A program made the position numbers and the translations under genes. Shown one piece after another: positions 17,248 to 27,310 of a stretch of 64,000 nucleotides of DNA (positions are counted from its first letter, which is position 1; every line of letters starts with the position of its first letter). This stretch comes from an uncultured Clostridia bacterium (GTDB lineage: Bacteria > Bacillota > Clostridia > Oscillospirales > Ruminococcaceae). Below the pieces are notes generated by a model, which was not told the origin of the DNA, did no database searches, and was given only the letters and a program-made list of their open reading frames with translations. The DNA lies in contig CAMCFA010000003.1 in assembly GCA_945873955.1 (NCBI GenBank), forward strand, positions 1-64,000. The letters are read 5' to 3'.

Positions 17248-18699
17248 TTATTCGCCGATCTCAGCGGTCAGCTTATCGATAGCCTTCTTCATGCGGCTAA
17301 GGGTGTCCTCCTTGCCGAGTATCTTCGCAAGCTCCACGCCGCCGCCGGGGGTCACTGCCTTGCCGGAAAGCGCCACCCGCAGCGGGTAGAGGTACAGACC
17401 GTTCTTCACACCGTCCGCTTCTATCTGCTTGAACAGCGCGTCGTGAATGTTCTCCTGCGTGAAATCCTGTACTCCCTCAATGACCGGTAGCAGCTTCTTG
17501 AGCGCCTCCAGAGATGTCTGGGGAGTGGTCTTCATCTTCTTGCTGACGTACATGTCGATCGAGTACTCCGGCATTTCGTCGATGAAATCCACCCGCTCCG
17601 GGATATCGCTGAGCACCTCTGTTCTCGGCTGGATTCCCGCGCAGAGCAGCGGCAGGTCGATATCGGTACGCTTGCAGGTCTTTCTTATCCACGGCTCGGC
17701 AAGCTCCACGAACTTCTCCAGCGGAAGTGCGCGGATATATTCCGCGTTTATTGCGGTGAGCTTCAGCGGGTCGAATATCGCCGGAGACTTGGAAATACCG
17801 CTGAGGTCGAACGCTTCCACCATTTCGTCCAGCGTGAATATCTCCTTCTCGCCCTTGGGCGCCCAGCCCAGCAGCAGAATGTAGTTCAGTATAGCCTCGG
17901 TGAGATATCCCTTCGCGCGGAAGTCCTCAAAGGAAGCGTCGCCGTCCCGCTTGGACAGCTTGTGGGTCGCGTCCCGCATGATATGCTCAACGTGGATATA
18001 GATAGGCGGCTGCCAGCCGAATGCCTCGTAAAGCAGGTTGTACTTCGGCGCAGAGGACAGGTACTCGTTTCCTCTTACAACGTGGGTGATACCCATGGTG
18101 TGGTCGTCTACGACATTCGCGAAGTTGTAGGTGGGCATTCCGTCGGACTTCAGCAGCACCTGATCGTCAAGGTCGATATTCTCAACTGTGATGTCGCCGT
18201 AGATCTCGTCGTGGAACGTGGTCGTACCCTCGTTCGGTATCTTCTGGCGGATAACGCAGGACTCACCCGCGGCGCGGCGTTTCTCTGCCTCCTCGCGGGA
18301 AAGCTCACGGCATGCGCAGCGGTTCGCGGAAGCAAGACCGTTCGCCGTATCCTCGCCGGCTGCTTCGTTCTTCCCGCAGAAGCAGTAGTAAGCGTGACCG
18401 CTCTCCACCAGCTTTTCCGCGTACTCCTTGAACATGCCCATTCGCTCGCTCTGGACATACGGACCGCAGGGACCGCCGATATCCGGACCCTCGTCCCAGT
18501 TCAGCCCGCAGGTCCTGAGCGTTCTGTATATTACGTCGGTAGCGCCCTCAACGTAGCGCCCCTGATCGGTGTCCTCGATCCTAAGTATGAACTTGCCGTT
18601 GTTCTTTCTTGCGATAAGATAGGTATACAGCGCGGTGCGCAGATTACCTATATGCATATACCCAGTAGGACTGGGGGCAAATCTCGTTCTAACTTCCAT
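17248..18699 (-). CDS. gltX: Glutamate-tRNA ligase GltX
   Basis: Charges tRNA-Glu, and in many Firmicutes also tRNA-Gln ahead of GatCAB amidation. The 483-residue length is standard. The class I signature appears as APSPTGYMHIGNLRTALY (HIG box) and the KMSKS equivalent as HKLSKRDGD. The C-terminal anticodon-binding helical domain is complete. An AAGGAA box precedes the ATG. It is 36 nt downstream of ribF and probably closes the rimP-gltX block. Confidence 0.97.
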   Translation of the reverse strand: MEVRTRFAPSPTGYMHIGNLRTALYTYLIARKNNGKFILRIEDTDQGRYVEGATDVIYRTLRTCGLNWDEGPDIGGPCGPYVQSERMGMFKEYAEKLVESGHAYYCFCGKNEAAGEDTANGLASANRCACRELSREEAEKRRAAGESCVIRQKIPNEGTTTFHDEIYGDITVENIDLDDQVLLKSDGMPTYNFANVVDDHTMGITHVVRGNEYLSSAPKYNLLYEAFGWQPPIYIHVEHIMRDATHKLSKRDGDASFEDFRAKGYLTEAILNYILLLGWAPKGEKEIFTLDEMVEAFDLSGISKSPAIFDPLKLTAINAEYIRALPLEKFVELAEPWIRKTCKRTDIDLPLLCAGIQPRTEVLSDIPERVDFIDEMPEYSIDMYVSKKMKTTPQTSLEALKKLLPVIEGVQDFTQENIHDALFKQIEADGVKNGLYLYPLRVALSGKAVTPGGGVELAKILGKEDTLSRMKKAIDKLTAEIGE

Positions 18700-18735
18700 T
18701 TCGATATTCCTTTCAATGTATTGGCGGCAGTCCTG

Positions 18736-19638
18736 TCATTTCAGCGCGTTTTCCTTGTCAAGCGCGATCTGGTGCTTTAGTTCCTCCAGCCCGGCGAATT
18801 TCCGCTCCGGGCGAATGAACCTAACCAGCGCCACCGCGATATTCTGCCCGTACAGGTCGCCGTCAAAGCCGATGATGTGGGTCTCCATGACTGCGCCGGT
18901 GCCGTCGCTGCGGTGCTCCACAGTAGGCTTGACGCCGATGTTGGTAACGCCGTGATACTGCCTGCCGTCTATCTCGACGTAGCTCTTGTACACGCCGTAT
19001 CGGGGTATGATGTTGGTGTCCGGGATTATCTGGTTTATAGTCGGGAAGGATATCGTCCGCCCGATCTCGTTGCCCTTCACCACCGGAAGCCTGTACCACA
19101 GCTCATATCCCAGCAGACGGTTCGCCTGCTCGATCTCGCCCCGGCGGATATGCTCCCGTATTCTGGTCGAGCTGATTATCTGCCCGTCAAGGCAGACGTC
19201 CTGCACCACCTCGACGCGCATTCCGTACCTCGCGCCGATCTCACCCAGCCGTTCCGGAGTGCCGCAGCCCCCCTTGCCGAACCGGAAGCTCCTGCCGCAG
19301 CAGGCAAAGCCCGCGTTCAGCTTGTCAATGAGTATCTTCTTCACGAAGTCCTCGTCCGACAGTGTGCAGACCTCCGCGAAATCCGGCGCGTAGAGGTACT
19401 TCACCCCCATTTTTGCCATAAGCTCCTCCTTGTTCTCAAAGGAGATTATGTCCTCCGGACCGCGGAATTTCGGCAGCGTAGTGTCACAGTTGAACGTGAA
19501 CACCGCCGGTTTCAGTCCGGGCTGAATCAGTGCCGCGCTGATAACACCGACATGTCCTAAATGCAGCCCGTCAAAGTAGCCGAGGGCTACCGCAGTCTTT
19601 TCCGCCGCCCTCTGGCTGCTGTTTGTTATGTCTATCAA
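18736..19638 (-). CDS. ribF: Bifunctional riboflavin kinase / FAD synthetase RibF
   Basis: Makes FMN from riboflavin and FAD from FMN. The N-terminal FAD synthetase domain has ALGYFDGLHLGH, the nucleotidyltransferase HIGH-like box, and SSTRIREHIRRGEI. The C-terminal kinase domain has GRTISFPTINQ and the GVTNIGVKPTV motif. Length 300 is usual (about 300-315). The start is a TTG after GGTGG. It stands 54 nt after truB, as in many Firmicutes, where truB-ribF are paired. Confidence 0.96.
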   Translation of the reverse strand: MIDITNSSQRAAEKTAVALGYFDGLHLGHVGVISAALIQPGLKPAVFTFNCDTTLPKFRGPEDIISFENKEELMAKMGVKYLYAPDFAEVCTLSDEDFVKKILIDKLNAGFACCGRSFRFGKGGCGTPERLGEIGARYGMRVEVVQDVCLDGQIISSTRIREHIRRGEIEQANRLLGYELWYRLPVVKGNEIGRTISFPTINQIIPDTNIIPRYGVYKSYVEIDGRQYHGVTNIGVKPTVEHRSDGTGAVMETHIIGFDGDLYGQNIAVALVRFIRPERKFAGLEELKHQIALDKENALK

Positions 19639-19692
19639 AGTTATTCCACCATATCAGAGCCGCCTTGCTCCGTATTACAGCCGCCGCGCGGT

Positions 19693-20577
19693 CTATTCAC
19701 CGCGGAACTGCTTCACCGGAACAAGCTCGCCCTGTTCGTTTATTTTTCCCACGCCGAGGAACTCTCCCCCGGCAGTTATCCGGCACAGAATGTCCTGCTC
19801 CGGACGCCGCGCCAGCCTGTCCGCGTCCAGCCGGACGCCGTTCAGATACATTCGCCGCTGCACCTCGTCAAGAGGTATCTCCGGCTGCTTTACGAACAAC
19901 TGCTCCACCGGCATGAGCCACTGCTGCAACTGCTCCGGGTCTGCCCCGCGGACTTCCTCCAGCTCATGGCAGCTTTCCAGCGTGAAGCCGCAGCTTTTCG
20001 TCCGGCAGAGGCTTGTCATCACAGCGCCGGTGCCGAGTTCCTCGCCGATATCGTTTATCAGCGTGCGGATATACGTCCCGCCGGAGCAGTCCACCTCCAG
20101 CACGCCGTCGGTGCCGTCAAAGCTGAGCAGCTCCAGCCGGGATATCACCGCGGGGCGGGGCTTGCGCTCCACCTCTATGCCGCGCCGTGCAAGGTCGCAG
20201 AGCTTCTGCCCGTTGACCTTGAGCGCCGAGTACATAGGCGGTATCTGCATGATATCCCCCCGGAAGTCCTCCAGCACGAACTGCACCTCCGCGTCGGAAA
20301 CGCCGTTCTCACAGCGGGAGCGCAGCTTTCCCCAGATGTCCTGAGTATCAGATACCACGCCCAGCCGGAAGCCGGCGCGGTAGCTCTTGCTGTCGTCCGG
20401 GACAAGATCCACCGCCTTTGTCGCTCCTCCGACGAACACCGGAAGAACTCCTGTCGCCATGGGGTCGAGTGTTCCCCCGTGCCCGATCTTTTTTGTGCCG
20501 AAACACCGCCGCATTGAAGCCACCACGTCGAACGAAGTGAACTCCTGCGGCTTGTTGATACAGATGATACCGGTCAT
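19693..20577 (-). CDS. truB: tRNA pseudouridine(55) synthase TruB
   Basis: Makes pseudouridine 55 in the T-loop of tRNAs. The catalytic block is GGTLDPMATGVLPVFVG with Asp near residue 41. The real start is the ATG at 20577 (MTGIICINKPQEFTS), one nucleotide after the nrnA stop. The track start at 20649 lies inside nrnA and adds a 24-residue tail foreign to the family. About 294 residues, normal length. Confidence 0.95.
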   Translation of the reverse strand: MTGIICINKPQEFTSFDVVASMRRCFGTKKIGHGGTLDPMATGVLPVFVGGATKAVDLVPDDSKSYRAGFRLGVVSDTQDIWGKLRSRCENGVSDAEVQFVLEDFRGDIMQIPPMYSALKVNGQKLCDLARRGIEVERKPRPAVISRLELLSFDGTDGVLEVDCSGGTYIRTLINDIGEELGTGAVMTSLCRTKSCGFTLESCHELEEVRGADPEQLQQWLMPVEQLFVKQPEIPLDEVQRRMYLNGVRLDADRLARRPEQDILCRITAGGEFLGVGKINEQGELVPVKQFRGE

Positions 20578-20578
20578 G

Positions 20579-21538
20579 TCAGCTCCGCTCCAGCGCCTTT
20601 GCGCACGCCCAGACGAGCTGCCGCTCCGCTTCTTCAAGGGAGCACTCAAACGCGCAGCCAGCGGCTCTCGCGTGACCTCCGCCGCCGAACTGCTGAGCTA
20701 TCGCCGCAACGTCCGCATTCTCGCTGGAACGCAGCGACGCCTTGAACAGCCCCGGCTTCTTTTCCTTGATACAAATGCCGATATCCACGCCCTCGATCTG
20801 CCGGGGTATCGCCGCAAGCGCGCCGACGTCCTCGCTGTCAATGCCCTCGATAGAGTCGATAAGCTCCTGCGTAACGTCGATCACGGCTATCTTCCCCGCG
20901 TCGTAGTAGCGTATCTTGCTAAGCACCGTCTGCTCCAGCTTCAGCCTGCCTTGGCTTTTCATGTCGAACATTGCGTAATTTATCGGCACGATATCCGCTC
21001 CCAGCTTCATCAGCTCCGCCGCGTAAACATGCGTCTGCGGAGAGGTGTTGCTGTACTTGAAGCACCCGCTGTCCGTCGCGATGCCGGTGTATAAGCAGTC
21101 CGCGATACAGGAGGTGATCTTCACCTCCGGCATGGAACTCAGCAGCTCGAACATCAGCTCGCACGCCGCCGCGTACTCCGGCGCAAGCAGCAGCCGCTCG
21201 GCGTACTCGGTGTTGCTGACGTGATGATCAATGCACAGCGCCGCCTTTTCGCCCAGCTCTCTCATGCCGTAGAGCAGCTTTGCGTCCGCAACGTCCACGG
21301 TGACTATCGTCTGCGGCTCGAACTCCTGCTGCTCTATCTCCCGGTACACATAATCGAATTTCTTCGGTATCGGGTCGGGGCAGACTGCCTTTGCTTTCTT
21401 GCCGATCTGCTGCAAAGCGCCGCACAGCGCGTACCCGCAGCCCAGCGTATCTCCGTCCGGGCTGCCGTGCATGAGGATAAGAAAGCAGTCGTTTTCCCTG
21501 AGGAATCTTCCCGCCTCGTTTAGATCAATTCTCCTCAT
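20579..21538 (-). CDS. nrnA: DHH-family oligoribonuclease / pAp phosphatase NrnA
   Basis: DHH/DHHA1 phosphoesterase that degrades short RNAs and dephosphorylates pAp. Metal motifs: HGSPDGDTLG (DxD), VDVAD, CIDHHVSN (DHH) and TDSGCFKYSN. The DHHA1 substrate box is GGGGHARAAG near the C-terminus. The start is the ATG at 21538 (MRRIDL) with GGAGG 6 nt upstream. The longer track version begins inside rbfA. The gene overlaps rbfA by 14 nt. Confidence 0.93.
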   Translation of the reverse strand: MRRIDLNEAGRFLRENDCFLILMHGSPDGDTLGCGYALCGALQQIGKKAKAVCPDPIPKKFDYVYREIEQQEFEPQTIVTVDVADAKLLYGMRELGEKAALCIDHHVSNTEYAERLLLAPEYAAACELMFELLSSMPEVKITSCIADCLYTGIATDSGCFKYSNTSPQTHVYAAELMKLGADIVPINYAMFDMKSQGRLKLEQTVLSKIRYYDAGKIAVIDVTQELIDSIEGIDSEDVGALAAIPRQIEGVDIGICIKEKKPGLFKASLRSSENADVAAIAQQFGGGGHARAAGCAFECSLEEAERQLVWACAKALERS

Positions 21539-21935
21539 CAGCGACCTCCGTATCTTCCGCGTCGTTTTCGCCGTTCTCGTCGGACTGCGCCGGCTTCGGC
21601 AGATGTGCAATTATGTCGTCAATGTGTGCGCTGTATTCCAGCGAATTGTCCGGCAGGAAGATGAACTCCGGCATTTTGCGCATGCGGACTCTGCCCGCTA
21701 TCGCTTTCTTGAAGTAGCCGGAAGCGGCGGTCATGCCCTCCACAGCCTTTGCCGTTCTCCCCTCGCCGCCGAGGCACGCGATATGCACCCGGCAGTAGGA
21801 CAGGTCGCTGGTAAGCTCACAGTGGGTCACGGTGACGAAATTCTTCGCGACCCGCGGGTCTTTCACACCGCTGACCGCGGCGGAAAGCTCCCTTTTAATA
21901 TCCTCGGAAAGTCTTTTTAAGTTAAAATTAGCCAT
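21525..21935 (-). CDS. rbfA: 30S ribosome-binding factor RbfA
   Basis: Late 30S maturation factor with a KH-like fold. 136 residues beginning MANFNLKRLSEDIKREL, with the conserved VTHCELTSDLSYCRVHIACLG and RMRKMPEFIFLPDNS segments. An acidic C-terminal tail of about 20 residues (DENGENDAEDTE) extends beyond the fold. Placed after infB by 25 nt, the usual infB-rbfA order. Confidence 0.96.
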   Translation of the reverse strand: MANFNLKRLSEDIKRELSAAVSGVKDPRVAKNFVTVTHCELTSDLSYCRVHIACLGGEGRTAKAVEGMTAASGYFKKAIAGRVRMRKMPEFIFLPDNSLEYSAHIDDIIAHLPKPAQSDENGENDAEDTEVADEEN

Positions 21936-21960
21936 AAAACCCTCCTTGTTCAGACAGAGT

Positions 21961-24873
21961 TTAATCTCTGTATTCTTCCATCATATAAGCCTCGAAGATG
22001 TCGCCTACCTTGAAGTCGGTGAACTTTTCAAGACTGATACCGCACTCGTAGCCCGCAGCGACCTCCTTGACGGAATCCTTGAAGCGCTGGAGTCCGGCGA
22101 TCTTGTCGTCGCCGACAATGATACCGTCGCGGACGATACGAACCTGACCGTTTCTCGCCACCTTGCCGTCAAGGACATACGAACCAGCGACCATGCCGAC
22201 GTTGGTGATCTTGTAGACCTGACGCACCTCAACTCTGCCCAGCTCGACTTCTCTGAACTTAGGCGCAAGCATGCCCTTCATAGCGGCGGTGATGTCCTCG
22301 ATAGCGTCGTAGATAACGCGGTACAGACGGATCTCGATACCGTCGCGCTTTGCGTTGTCCTGTGCCGACGGGTGAGGTCTTACATTGAAGCCGACGATGA
22401 TAGCGCCGGAAGCCGCCGCCAGCATAACGTCGCTTTCGCTTACCGCGCCTACCGCGCCGTGGATAACTCTTACCCGAACCTCCTCGTTGGAGAGCTTTTC
22501 AAGCGACTGCTTTACCGCCTCGACAGAGCCTTGAACGTCCGCCTTGACGATGATCGGCAGTTCCTTTACAGTACCCTCCTCGATAGAGGAGAACAGATTG
22601 TCGAGAGTTACCTGGTGATAAGCCTTGAACTGCTCCTCTTTTGCCTCTGCGCGGCGCTTCTCTACCAGCTCGCGGGCGAGCTTCTCGTCCTCTACCGCAG
22701 CGAAGGTATCGCCCGCGGAGGGAACGTCCGCAAGACCCATGATCTCTACCGGAACAGACGGACCTGCTTCCTTGACGGTCCTGCCCTTATCGTCGCGCAT
22801 TACACGCACTCTGCCCACTGCCATACCCGCAATGAGCACATCTCCGGTGTGCAGCGTACCGTTCTGTACAAGCACGGTAGCAATAGGACCTCTGCCCTTG
22901 TCCAGCTTCGCTTCAATAACGGCGCCGGTGGCAAGTCTGTCGGGGTTTGCCTTAAGTTCCAGCACGTCCGCGGTGAGGCATACCATTTCAAGCAGGTTCT
23001 CGATACCCTCGCCGGTCTTTGCGGAAACCGGAACGCAGATAATGTCGCCGCCCCATTCCTCGCATACGAGGTCGTACTTGGTAAGTTCTTCCTTGATCTT
23101 GTCGGGATTTGCGCCCTCTTTATCCATTTTGTTGATCGCAACGATAATGGAAACTCCCGCCGCCTTAGCGTGGTTGATAGCCTCAATGGTCTGCGGCATG
23201 ATACCGTCGTCCGCAGCGACTACAAGGATAGCGATATCCGTAACGCTCGCGCCGCGTGCTCTCATAGATGTGAACGCCTCGTGACCCGGCGTATCAAGGA
23301 ACGTGATGTCCCTGCCGTTGATCTGCACTCTGTACGCGCCGATGTGCTGGGTGATACCGCCCGCCTCGGTGGAGGTAACGCTTGCATGTCTGATATAGTC
23401 CAGCAGAGAGGTCTTGCCGTGGTCAACGTGACCCATAACAACAACCACAGGGCTGCGGGGCTGGAGGCTCGCGGGATCGTCGGGAGTGTCCTCAAACAAA
23501 CGCTCCTCGATAGTCACAACGACTTCCTTCTCTACCTTAGCGCCCAGATCCTCGGCAACAAGTGACGCAGTATCGAAGTCGATAGTTTCGTTGAGGTTAG
23601 CCATAACTCCGAGATTGAACAGCTTCTTTATGACCTCGGTAGCGGTGACTTTAAGTCTTGAAGCCAGCTCGGACACCACGATCTCGTCCGGGATCTGTAC
23701 CTTGAGCTGCTGCTTTCTCGCGCGCTCCAGCTCCAGCCTTTTCAGCTTCTGAGCCTCGGTCTCGCGCTTTGAGCTGAACTGCTTGCCCTTGTTCTGGGAC
23801 TTCTGCTGGATCTTCTGCTTGCGCTGGAAGCTGTCGTTACCCATTCTGTTCGCGGGGGCGATAGTTTCGTAGCGCTCGTTGTACTTGTCAAGCTCAACGT
23901 AGCTGCCGCGGGTATCGACCATCTTGGTGACCTGCTCGCCGCGCTGAACAGCCTCGCCCTTCTGCTTCTGCATGGGGGGAGTGTTCACCTTGATCTTTGA
24001 AGAGTCGATAGCCGGCTTCTGCATAGACGGCTTTGAGCTTGCCAGCGGATTTACCTGCTCCCTGCGCGGCTCGCGATTGTCGCGGTTATCGCGGCTGAAG
24101 CCGTTTCTGTCGCCGGGTCTGCCGTTATTGAACTGCGGACGGTCGCCGTTCCTGTTATTGTTGAACTGCGGTCTGTCGCCGTTTCTGTTATTGTTGAACT
24201 GCGGACGATCGCCGTTCCTGTTGTTATTGAACTGTGGTCTGTCGCCGTTTCTGTTGTTAGACTGCGGTCTGTCGCCGGGTCTGCCGTCACGGTTGAACTG
24301 CGGCTTGTCGCCGGGTTTGCCGTCACGGGTGTTCTGGAGTCTGTCGCCCTCGGTTTTCGGCTTGGGAGCTGCGGGCTTCTGCTCTGCCTTAGGAGCAGGC
24401 TTGGCTTCTGTCTTAGGCTCTGCCTTTTCCTCCGCCTTAGGCTCTGCCTTGACTTCCGGCTTGGCTTCAGCCTTTACCTCCGGCTTAGGCTCTGCCTTTG
24501 CCGCAGGATCTGCCTCCTTGCTTTCCTCCTTAGCTGCGGGAGCAGCGGGAGCGGCAGGTGTAGCAGCCTCAGCGGGAGCAGCGGGAGCTTCTTCCTTTTT
24601 AGCCGCAGCCTTTTTCTTTGCTGCGGGCTTCTTTTCTTCTTCCTTGGGCTTTTCGGTCTTTACCCCCGCGGTAACCTTGTAATACTCGTCGAAGCTCTTT
24701 ACCTCGTGCTTTCTGGAATAAACCTCCAGCACATAGCTTACCTCCTGATCGGTAAGCGAGGTCTGAGCCTTCTTAGCGCCCTCAAACGCTCCTTCAAGGA
24801 GCTTTATGACTTCACTGCGGTCAACGCCGATATCAGCCGCAATATCCTGTACACGATATTTTTTGTTTGGCAA
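21961..24873 (-). CDS. infB: Translation initiation factor IF-2
   Basis: GTPase that places initiator tRNA on the ribosome. 970 residues: an N-terminal IF2_N helix bundle (about 1-55), a long low-complexity linker (about 75-330) made first of K/E/A/P and then of Asn-Arg-Gly-Asp repeats, and a second IF2_N motif ([20 protein letters not shown]). The G domain has [19 protein letters not shown] and NKMD, followed by domains II to IV. Start is TTG, nine nt after GGAGG. The linker contains 33-bp tandem repeats (separate entry). Confidence 0.97.
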   Translation of the reverse strand: MPNKKYRVQDIAADIGVDRSEVIKLLEGAFEGAKKAQTSLTDQEVSYVLEVYSRKHEVKSFDEYYKVTAGVKTEKPKEEEKKPAAKKKAAAKKEEAPAAPAEAATPAAPAAPAAKEESKEADPAAKAEPKPEVKAEAKPEVKAEPKAEEKAEPKTEAKPAPKAEQKPAAPKPKTEGDRLQNTRDGKPGDKPQFNRDGRPGDRPQSNNRNGDRPQFNNNRNGDRPQFNNNRNGDRPQFNNNRNGDRPQFNNGRPGDRNGFSRDNRDNREPRREQVNPLASSKPSMQKPAIDSSKIKVNTPPMQKQKGEAVQRGEQVTKMVDTRGSYVELDKYNERYETIAPANRMGNDSFQRKQKIQQKSQNKGKQFSSKRETEAQKLKRLELERARKQQLKVQIPDEIVVSELASRLKVTATEVIKKLFNLGVMANLNETIDFDTASLVAEDLGAKVEKEVVVTIEERLFEDTPDDPASLQPRSPVVVVMGHVDHGKTSLLDYIRHASVTSTEAGGITQHIGAYRVQINGRDITFLDTPGHEAFTSMRARGASVTDIAILVVAADDGIMPQTIEAINHAKAAGVSIIVAINKMDKEGANPDKIKEELTKYDLVCEEWGGDIICVPVSAKTGEGIENLLEMVCLTADVLELKANPDRLATGAVIEAKLDKGRGPIATVLVQNGTLHTGDVLIAGMAVGRVRVMRDDKGRTVKEAGPSVPVEIMGLADVPSAGDTFAAVEDEKLARELVEKRRAEAKEEQFKAYHQVTLDNLFSSIEEGTVKELPIIVKADVQGSVEAVKQSLEKLSNEEVRVRVIHGAVGAVSESDVMLAAASGAIIVGFNVRPHPSAQDNAKRDGIEIRLYRVIYDAIEDITAAMKGMLAPKFREVELGRVEVRQVYKITNVGMVAGSYVLDGKVARNGQVRIVRDGIIVGDDKIAGLQRFKDSVKEVAAGYECGISLEKFTDFKVGDIFEAYMMEEYRD
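24121..24300 (-). repeat. 33-bp tandem repeats encoding [11 protein letters not shown] in infB
   Basis: About five imperfect copies of a 33-bp in-frame unit encode [11 protein letters not shown]. The copies differ mostly at silent positions (CGGACG/CGGTCT, CCGTTC/CCGTTT), which suggests an old duplication kept for the protein sequence. The repeat forms an Arg/Asn-rich, RGG-like disordered linker in IF-2. Confidence 0.85.
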
Positions 24874-24890
24874 TGTAACTTTCCTCCATA

Positions 24891-25202
24891 TTAGTTCTTG
24901 TCTGTTATATGTTTCGTAATTGAGCCGTATAAACCTGCGTCAAGCACCAGAAAAATGCCTGTTCGCTTTCCGACGGCGTCCTTTGCGTCGTCCATGATGA
25001 AATCACCGGTAACGACCGGAGTGCCGCTCTTCTCCGCTTGAAAACGGATCTCCTTTTCTGTCTTGGGCGACAGATCCGCCGCCAGTATCAGTCCCGCTGC
25101 CTTTGACTTTGGTGCGGACATCTCCTGCACTGCTGCGTCGAAGCCTATGACCAGCTTCCCCGCACGGCGGCAAAGGCATATCGTCGAAAGTTCCTTATTG
25201 AT
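24891..25202 (-). CDS. ylxQ: L7Ae-family K-turn-binding protein YlxQ
   Basis: Small L7Ae-like RNA-binding protein encoded between nusA-ylxR and infB in most Firmicutes. The ORF track starts at an internal GTG (25130), which removes the first strand and helix of the fold. Read upstream in frame, the sequence continues as [23 protein letters not shown], which is the conserved N-terminus, back to a TGA at 25211. No ATG, GTG or TTG lies in that stretch. The best candidate is ATC at 25202 (giving MNKEL...), 10 nt after AAGGAG and overlapping the ylxR stop by 8 nt. The frame and family are clear. The start codon is an inference. Confidence 0.82.
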   Translation of the reverse strand: MNKELSTICLCRRAGKLVIGFDAAVQEMSAPKSKAAGLILAADLSPKTEKEIRFQAEKSGTPVVTGDFIMDDAKDAVGKRTGIFLVLDAGLYGSITKHITDKN

Positions 25203-25464
25203 CCGAGGTCAGCTCCTTTTCAAGAATTTCGTATATTTCATCGGGTATGGCGCATTTCAGTCCGCGCTCCAGCTTTCTGCCCTTTCTCGCAAGCTCCAGA
25301 CAAGCTAGGTTACGGCAGAGATACGCGCCGCGTCCGGCTTTTTTCCCCGTGAGGTCAACGGAGATCTCTCCGTCCTTGCTGCGTACTACCCTCACAGCTC
25401 CTTTTTTTCCTATCATTTCACCGCAGCCTATGCATTTGCGCAGCGGAATGTGCTTTTCCTGCAT
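25195..25464 (-). CDS. ylxR: YlxR family RNase P modulator (RnpM)
   Basis: 89 residues beginning with the family block IPLRKCIGCGEMIGKK, followed by DGEISVDLTGKKAGRGAYLCRN. The YlxR fold binds RNA, and the Clostridia/Bacillus protein has been reported to modulate RNase P. It lies 10 nt after nusA and overlaps ylxQ by 8 nt if the ATC start of ylxQ is right. Confidence 0.92.
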   Translation of the reverse strand: MQEKHIPLRKCIGCGEMIGKKGAVRVVRSKDGEISVDLTGKKAGRGAYLCRNLACLELARKGRKLERGLKCAIPDEIYEILEKELTSDQ

Positions 25465-25474
25465 AAAACGCTCC

Positions 25475-26698
25475 TTAACCCTCCGGCTGTGCTTCGGCAG
25501 CCTCTTGAGCCTCGCTCACTGCCTCGGTCTGCTCCTCGGCAGCCTCCTCCGGTTCTTCCTCCGGCGGGTACTCAATGACCTCTAAGTCCTCCGGAGTCAC
25601 CTTGCTCTCCGCCTTGATGTCGATCTTGAAGCCGGTGAGCTTCGCCGCCAGAAGCGCGTTCTGACCCTTGTTGCCGATAGCAAGCGAAAGCTGGTTGTCG
25701 GGAACTATCGCCTTGCAGGCTCTGACATGCGGATCGTTGATGACCACCCGGAGCACCTCGGCGGGCTTGAGCGCCTGCTTGATGAACTCCTCGGGATCCT
25801 CGCTGTAAAGAACAACGTCCACCTTTTCGCCCTTTAGTTCCTTAGTCACTGCATTAATTCTGTTCTTCTGAGTACCGATACATGCGCCTACCGCGTCAAC
25901 ATTCGGGTCGTTGCTGATCACCGCGATCTTGGAGCGGGATCCGGGAGCGCGGCTGACTGCCTTGATCTCCACAGTTCCGTCGTAGATCTCCGGGCACTCC
26001 AGCTCGAACAGGCGCTTGATAAGACCCTTGTCCGTTCTTGTGATACGCAGGGACTGCTTCTTCGCGCCCTCCTTGTACTCCTTGGAAACGCCGGTGATGA
26101 ACACCTTGATGATGTCGCCGACATGCAGCGTTTCGCCGGGGATCTGGTCTGCTCTCATCAGAAGCACCTCGTTGTGGTTTACTTCGATAGTCGCGTGACC
26201 GGTCTTGGGCTCTATTCTTGTAACAACAGCGGAGACCGCCTCGTTCTCGTACTCGCCCCACATCTCGCTGAGCTGCTGGCGCTCGACGTCCCGGAAGCCC
26301 TGCTTGATAAGATCCTTCGCGTTCTTTGCGGCGATACGCTTGAATTCGTGGGTGTCTATCGGCACTCTGATCTTGTCGCCGACCTCTGCCGCGGGATTGA
26401 TCTTGCGCGCTTCCTCCAGCACGATCTCTATCTCCGGCTCGTACAGAGTGTCAACTACCTCGATTACCTCTTTAAGTACGCTCACGTCGAAAATTTCCTT
26501 TTCAAGGTCGATATTGACGAAAACCACCTCGCTGTCCTTGTCCTCAAGGTGCATGTTGGTTTTCAGGCTCTTTTCGATCGCGTTCTTGATCTTTGATACA
26601 AAAACGTCCTCGCTTATGCCCTTTTCCTTCGCGTAGTCAGCCAGCGCAATGAAAAAATCCTTGATGTCGTCCTTGGGCTGTGCCTTTTTCTTAGCCAT
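25475..26698 (-). CDS. nusA: Transcription termination/antitermination factor NusA
   Basis: Binds RNA polymerase and nascent RNA. 407 residues: N-terminal polymerase-binding domain (to about 130), S1 domain (ETLHVGDIIKVFITGV region), then two KH domains (SRAPGSRSKIAVIS and GACIGTQKNRINAV; LSLAIGNKGQNALLAAKLTG). It ends with an acidic E/A-rich tail of about 35 residues in place of a third KH-like or acidic-repeat domain. Typical rimP-nusA-ylxR-ylxQ-infB order. Confidence 0.97.
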   Translation of the reverse strand: MAKKKAQPKDDIKDFFIALADYAKEKGISEDVFVSKIKNAIEKSLKTNMHLEDKDSEVVFVNIDLEKEIFDVSVLKEVIEVVDTLYEPEIEIVLEEARKINPAAEVGDKIRVPIDTHEFKRIAAKNAKDLIKQGFRDVERQQLSEMWGEYENEAVSAVVTRIEPKTGHATIEVNHNEVLLMRADQIPGETLHVGDIIKVFITGVSKEYKEGAKKQSLRITRTDKGLIKRLFELECPEIYDGTVEIKAVSRAPGSRSKIAVISNDPNVDAVGACIGTQKNRINAVTKELKGEKVDVVLYSEDPEEFIKQALKPAEVLRVVINDPHVRACKAIVPDNQLSLAIGNKGQNALLAAKLTGFKIDIKAESKVTPEDLEVIEYPPEEEPEEAAEEQTEAVSEAQEAAEAQPEG

Positions 26699-26739
26699 TT
26701 TCCGTTATTCCTCCATTAAATAAAAATAGTAAGCCGCGG

Positions 26740-27246
26740 TCACTTCCCGCTGTCAAGCAGGTCGTAATCGTCAAAATCGTCATAATTTATTGCAGAAACC
26801 TCGGCAATAGGCAGCGCCAGCTCGCCGAAATCTCCTGTAACCGTAATTTTCTCCCCGTCGAAGCCCCCAAGCACGCAGCTGAACGCCTTTGACGGCGCGG
26901 CCTCGCACAGCTTGTAGGTCTTGACCTTTATCTTCTTTCCGACAGCCAGCGGAAGCTGCGCCAGCCGCCTTACGGAGCGCTCCAGCCCGGCGGAGCCTAC
27001 CTCCAGATAATCTATCCTGTCGATGAAGTCCTGCTTGTCTATCTCGGCGTTTATCAGCCCGTCGATCGACTCGCAGTCGTCGATAGAAATGCCCTCCGGC
27101 TTGTCGATGAAAATGCGCAAATACCACTTCGCGCCCTCTTTGACGAACCAAACGTCCCACAGCGTATAGCCATGGCTCTCGACTATCGGTCTAACCGCAG
27201 CCTCAGCCGCAGCCTCTATCGTGCTGAAGCCCTTTGCAAGTGCCAT
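26740..27246 (-). CDS. rimP: Ribosome maturation factor RimP
   Basis: Needed for 30S subunit assembly. 168 residues starting MALAKGFSTIE, with the conserved LWDVWFVKEGAKWYLRIFIDKPEGI block and DYLEVGSAGLERSVRRL. The ATG at 27246 has AAAGGAG 8 nt upstream. The 20 residues added by the track start (27306) come from the leader and are rejected. First gene of the translation operon. Confidence 0.94.
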   Translation of the reverse strand: MALAKGFSTIEAAAEAAVRPIVESHGYTLWDVWFVKEGAKWYLRIFIDKPEGISIDDCESIDGLINAEIDKQDFIDRIDYLEVGSAGLERSVRRLAQLPLAVGKKIKVKTYKLCEAAPSKAFSCVLGGFDGEKITVTGDFGELALPIAEVSAINYDDFDDYDLLDSGK

Positions 27247-27310
27247 TAAGACAGCTCCTTTCTGTTCAGCGGGGATCTCGTTATCAGCGGAAAATCCCCC
27301 AATCAAAACT

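Noticed and set aside
21832-23565. 577-residue plus-strand ORF opposite infB
   Set aside because: It is antisense to a fully supported IF-2 gene, has the skewed composition of a shadow frame (many H, R, V, L) and no ribosome-binding site or motif.
24121-24300. Possible CRISPR array
   Set aside because: The 33-bp repeats are contiguous, without spacers, in frame within infB, and vary at silent sites.
23972-24682. 236-residue plus-strand ORF full of L-N-C-G-R-S-P-F repeats
   Set aside because: It is the antisense image of the IF-2 linker repeats and not a repeat protein of its own.
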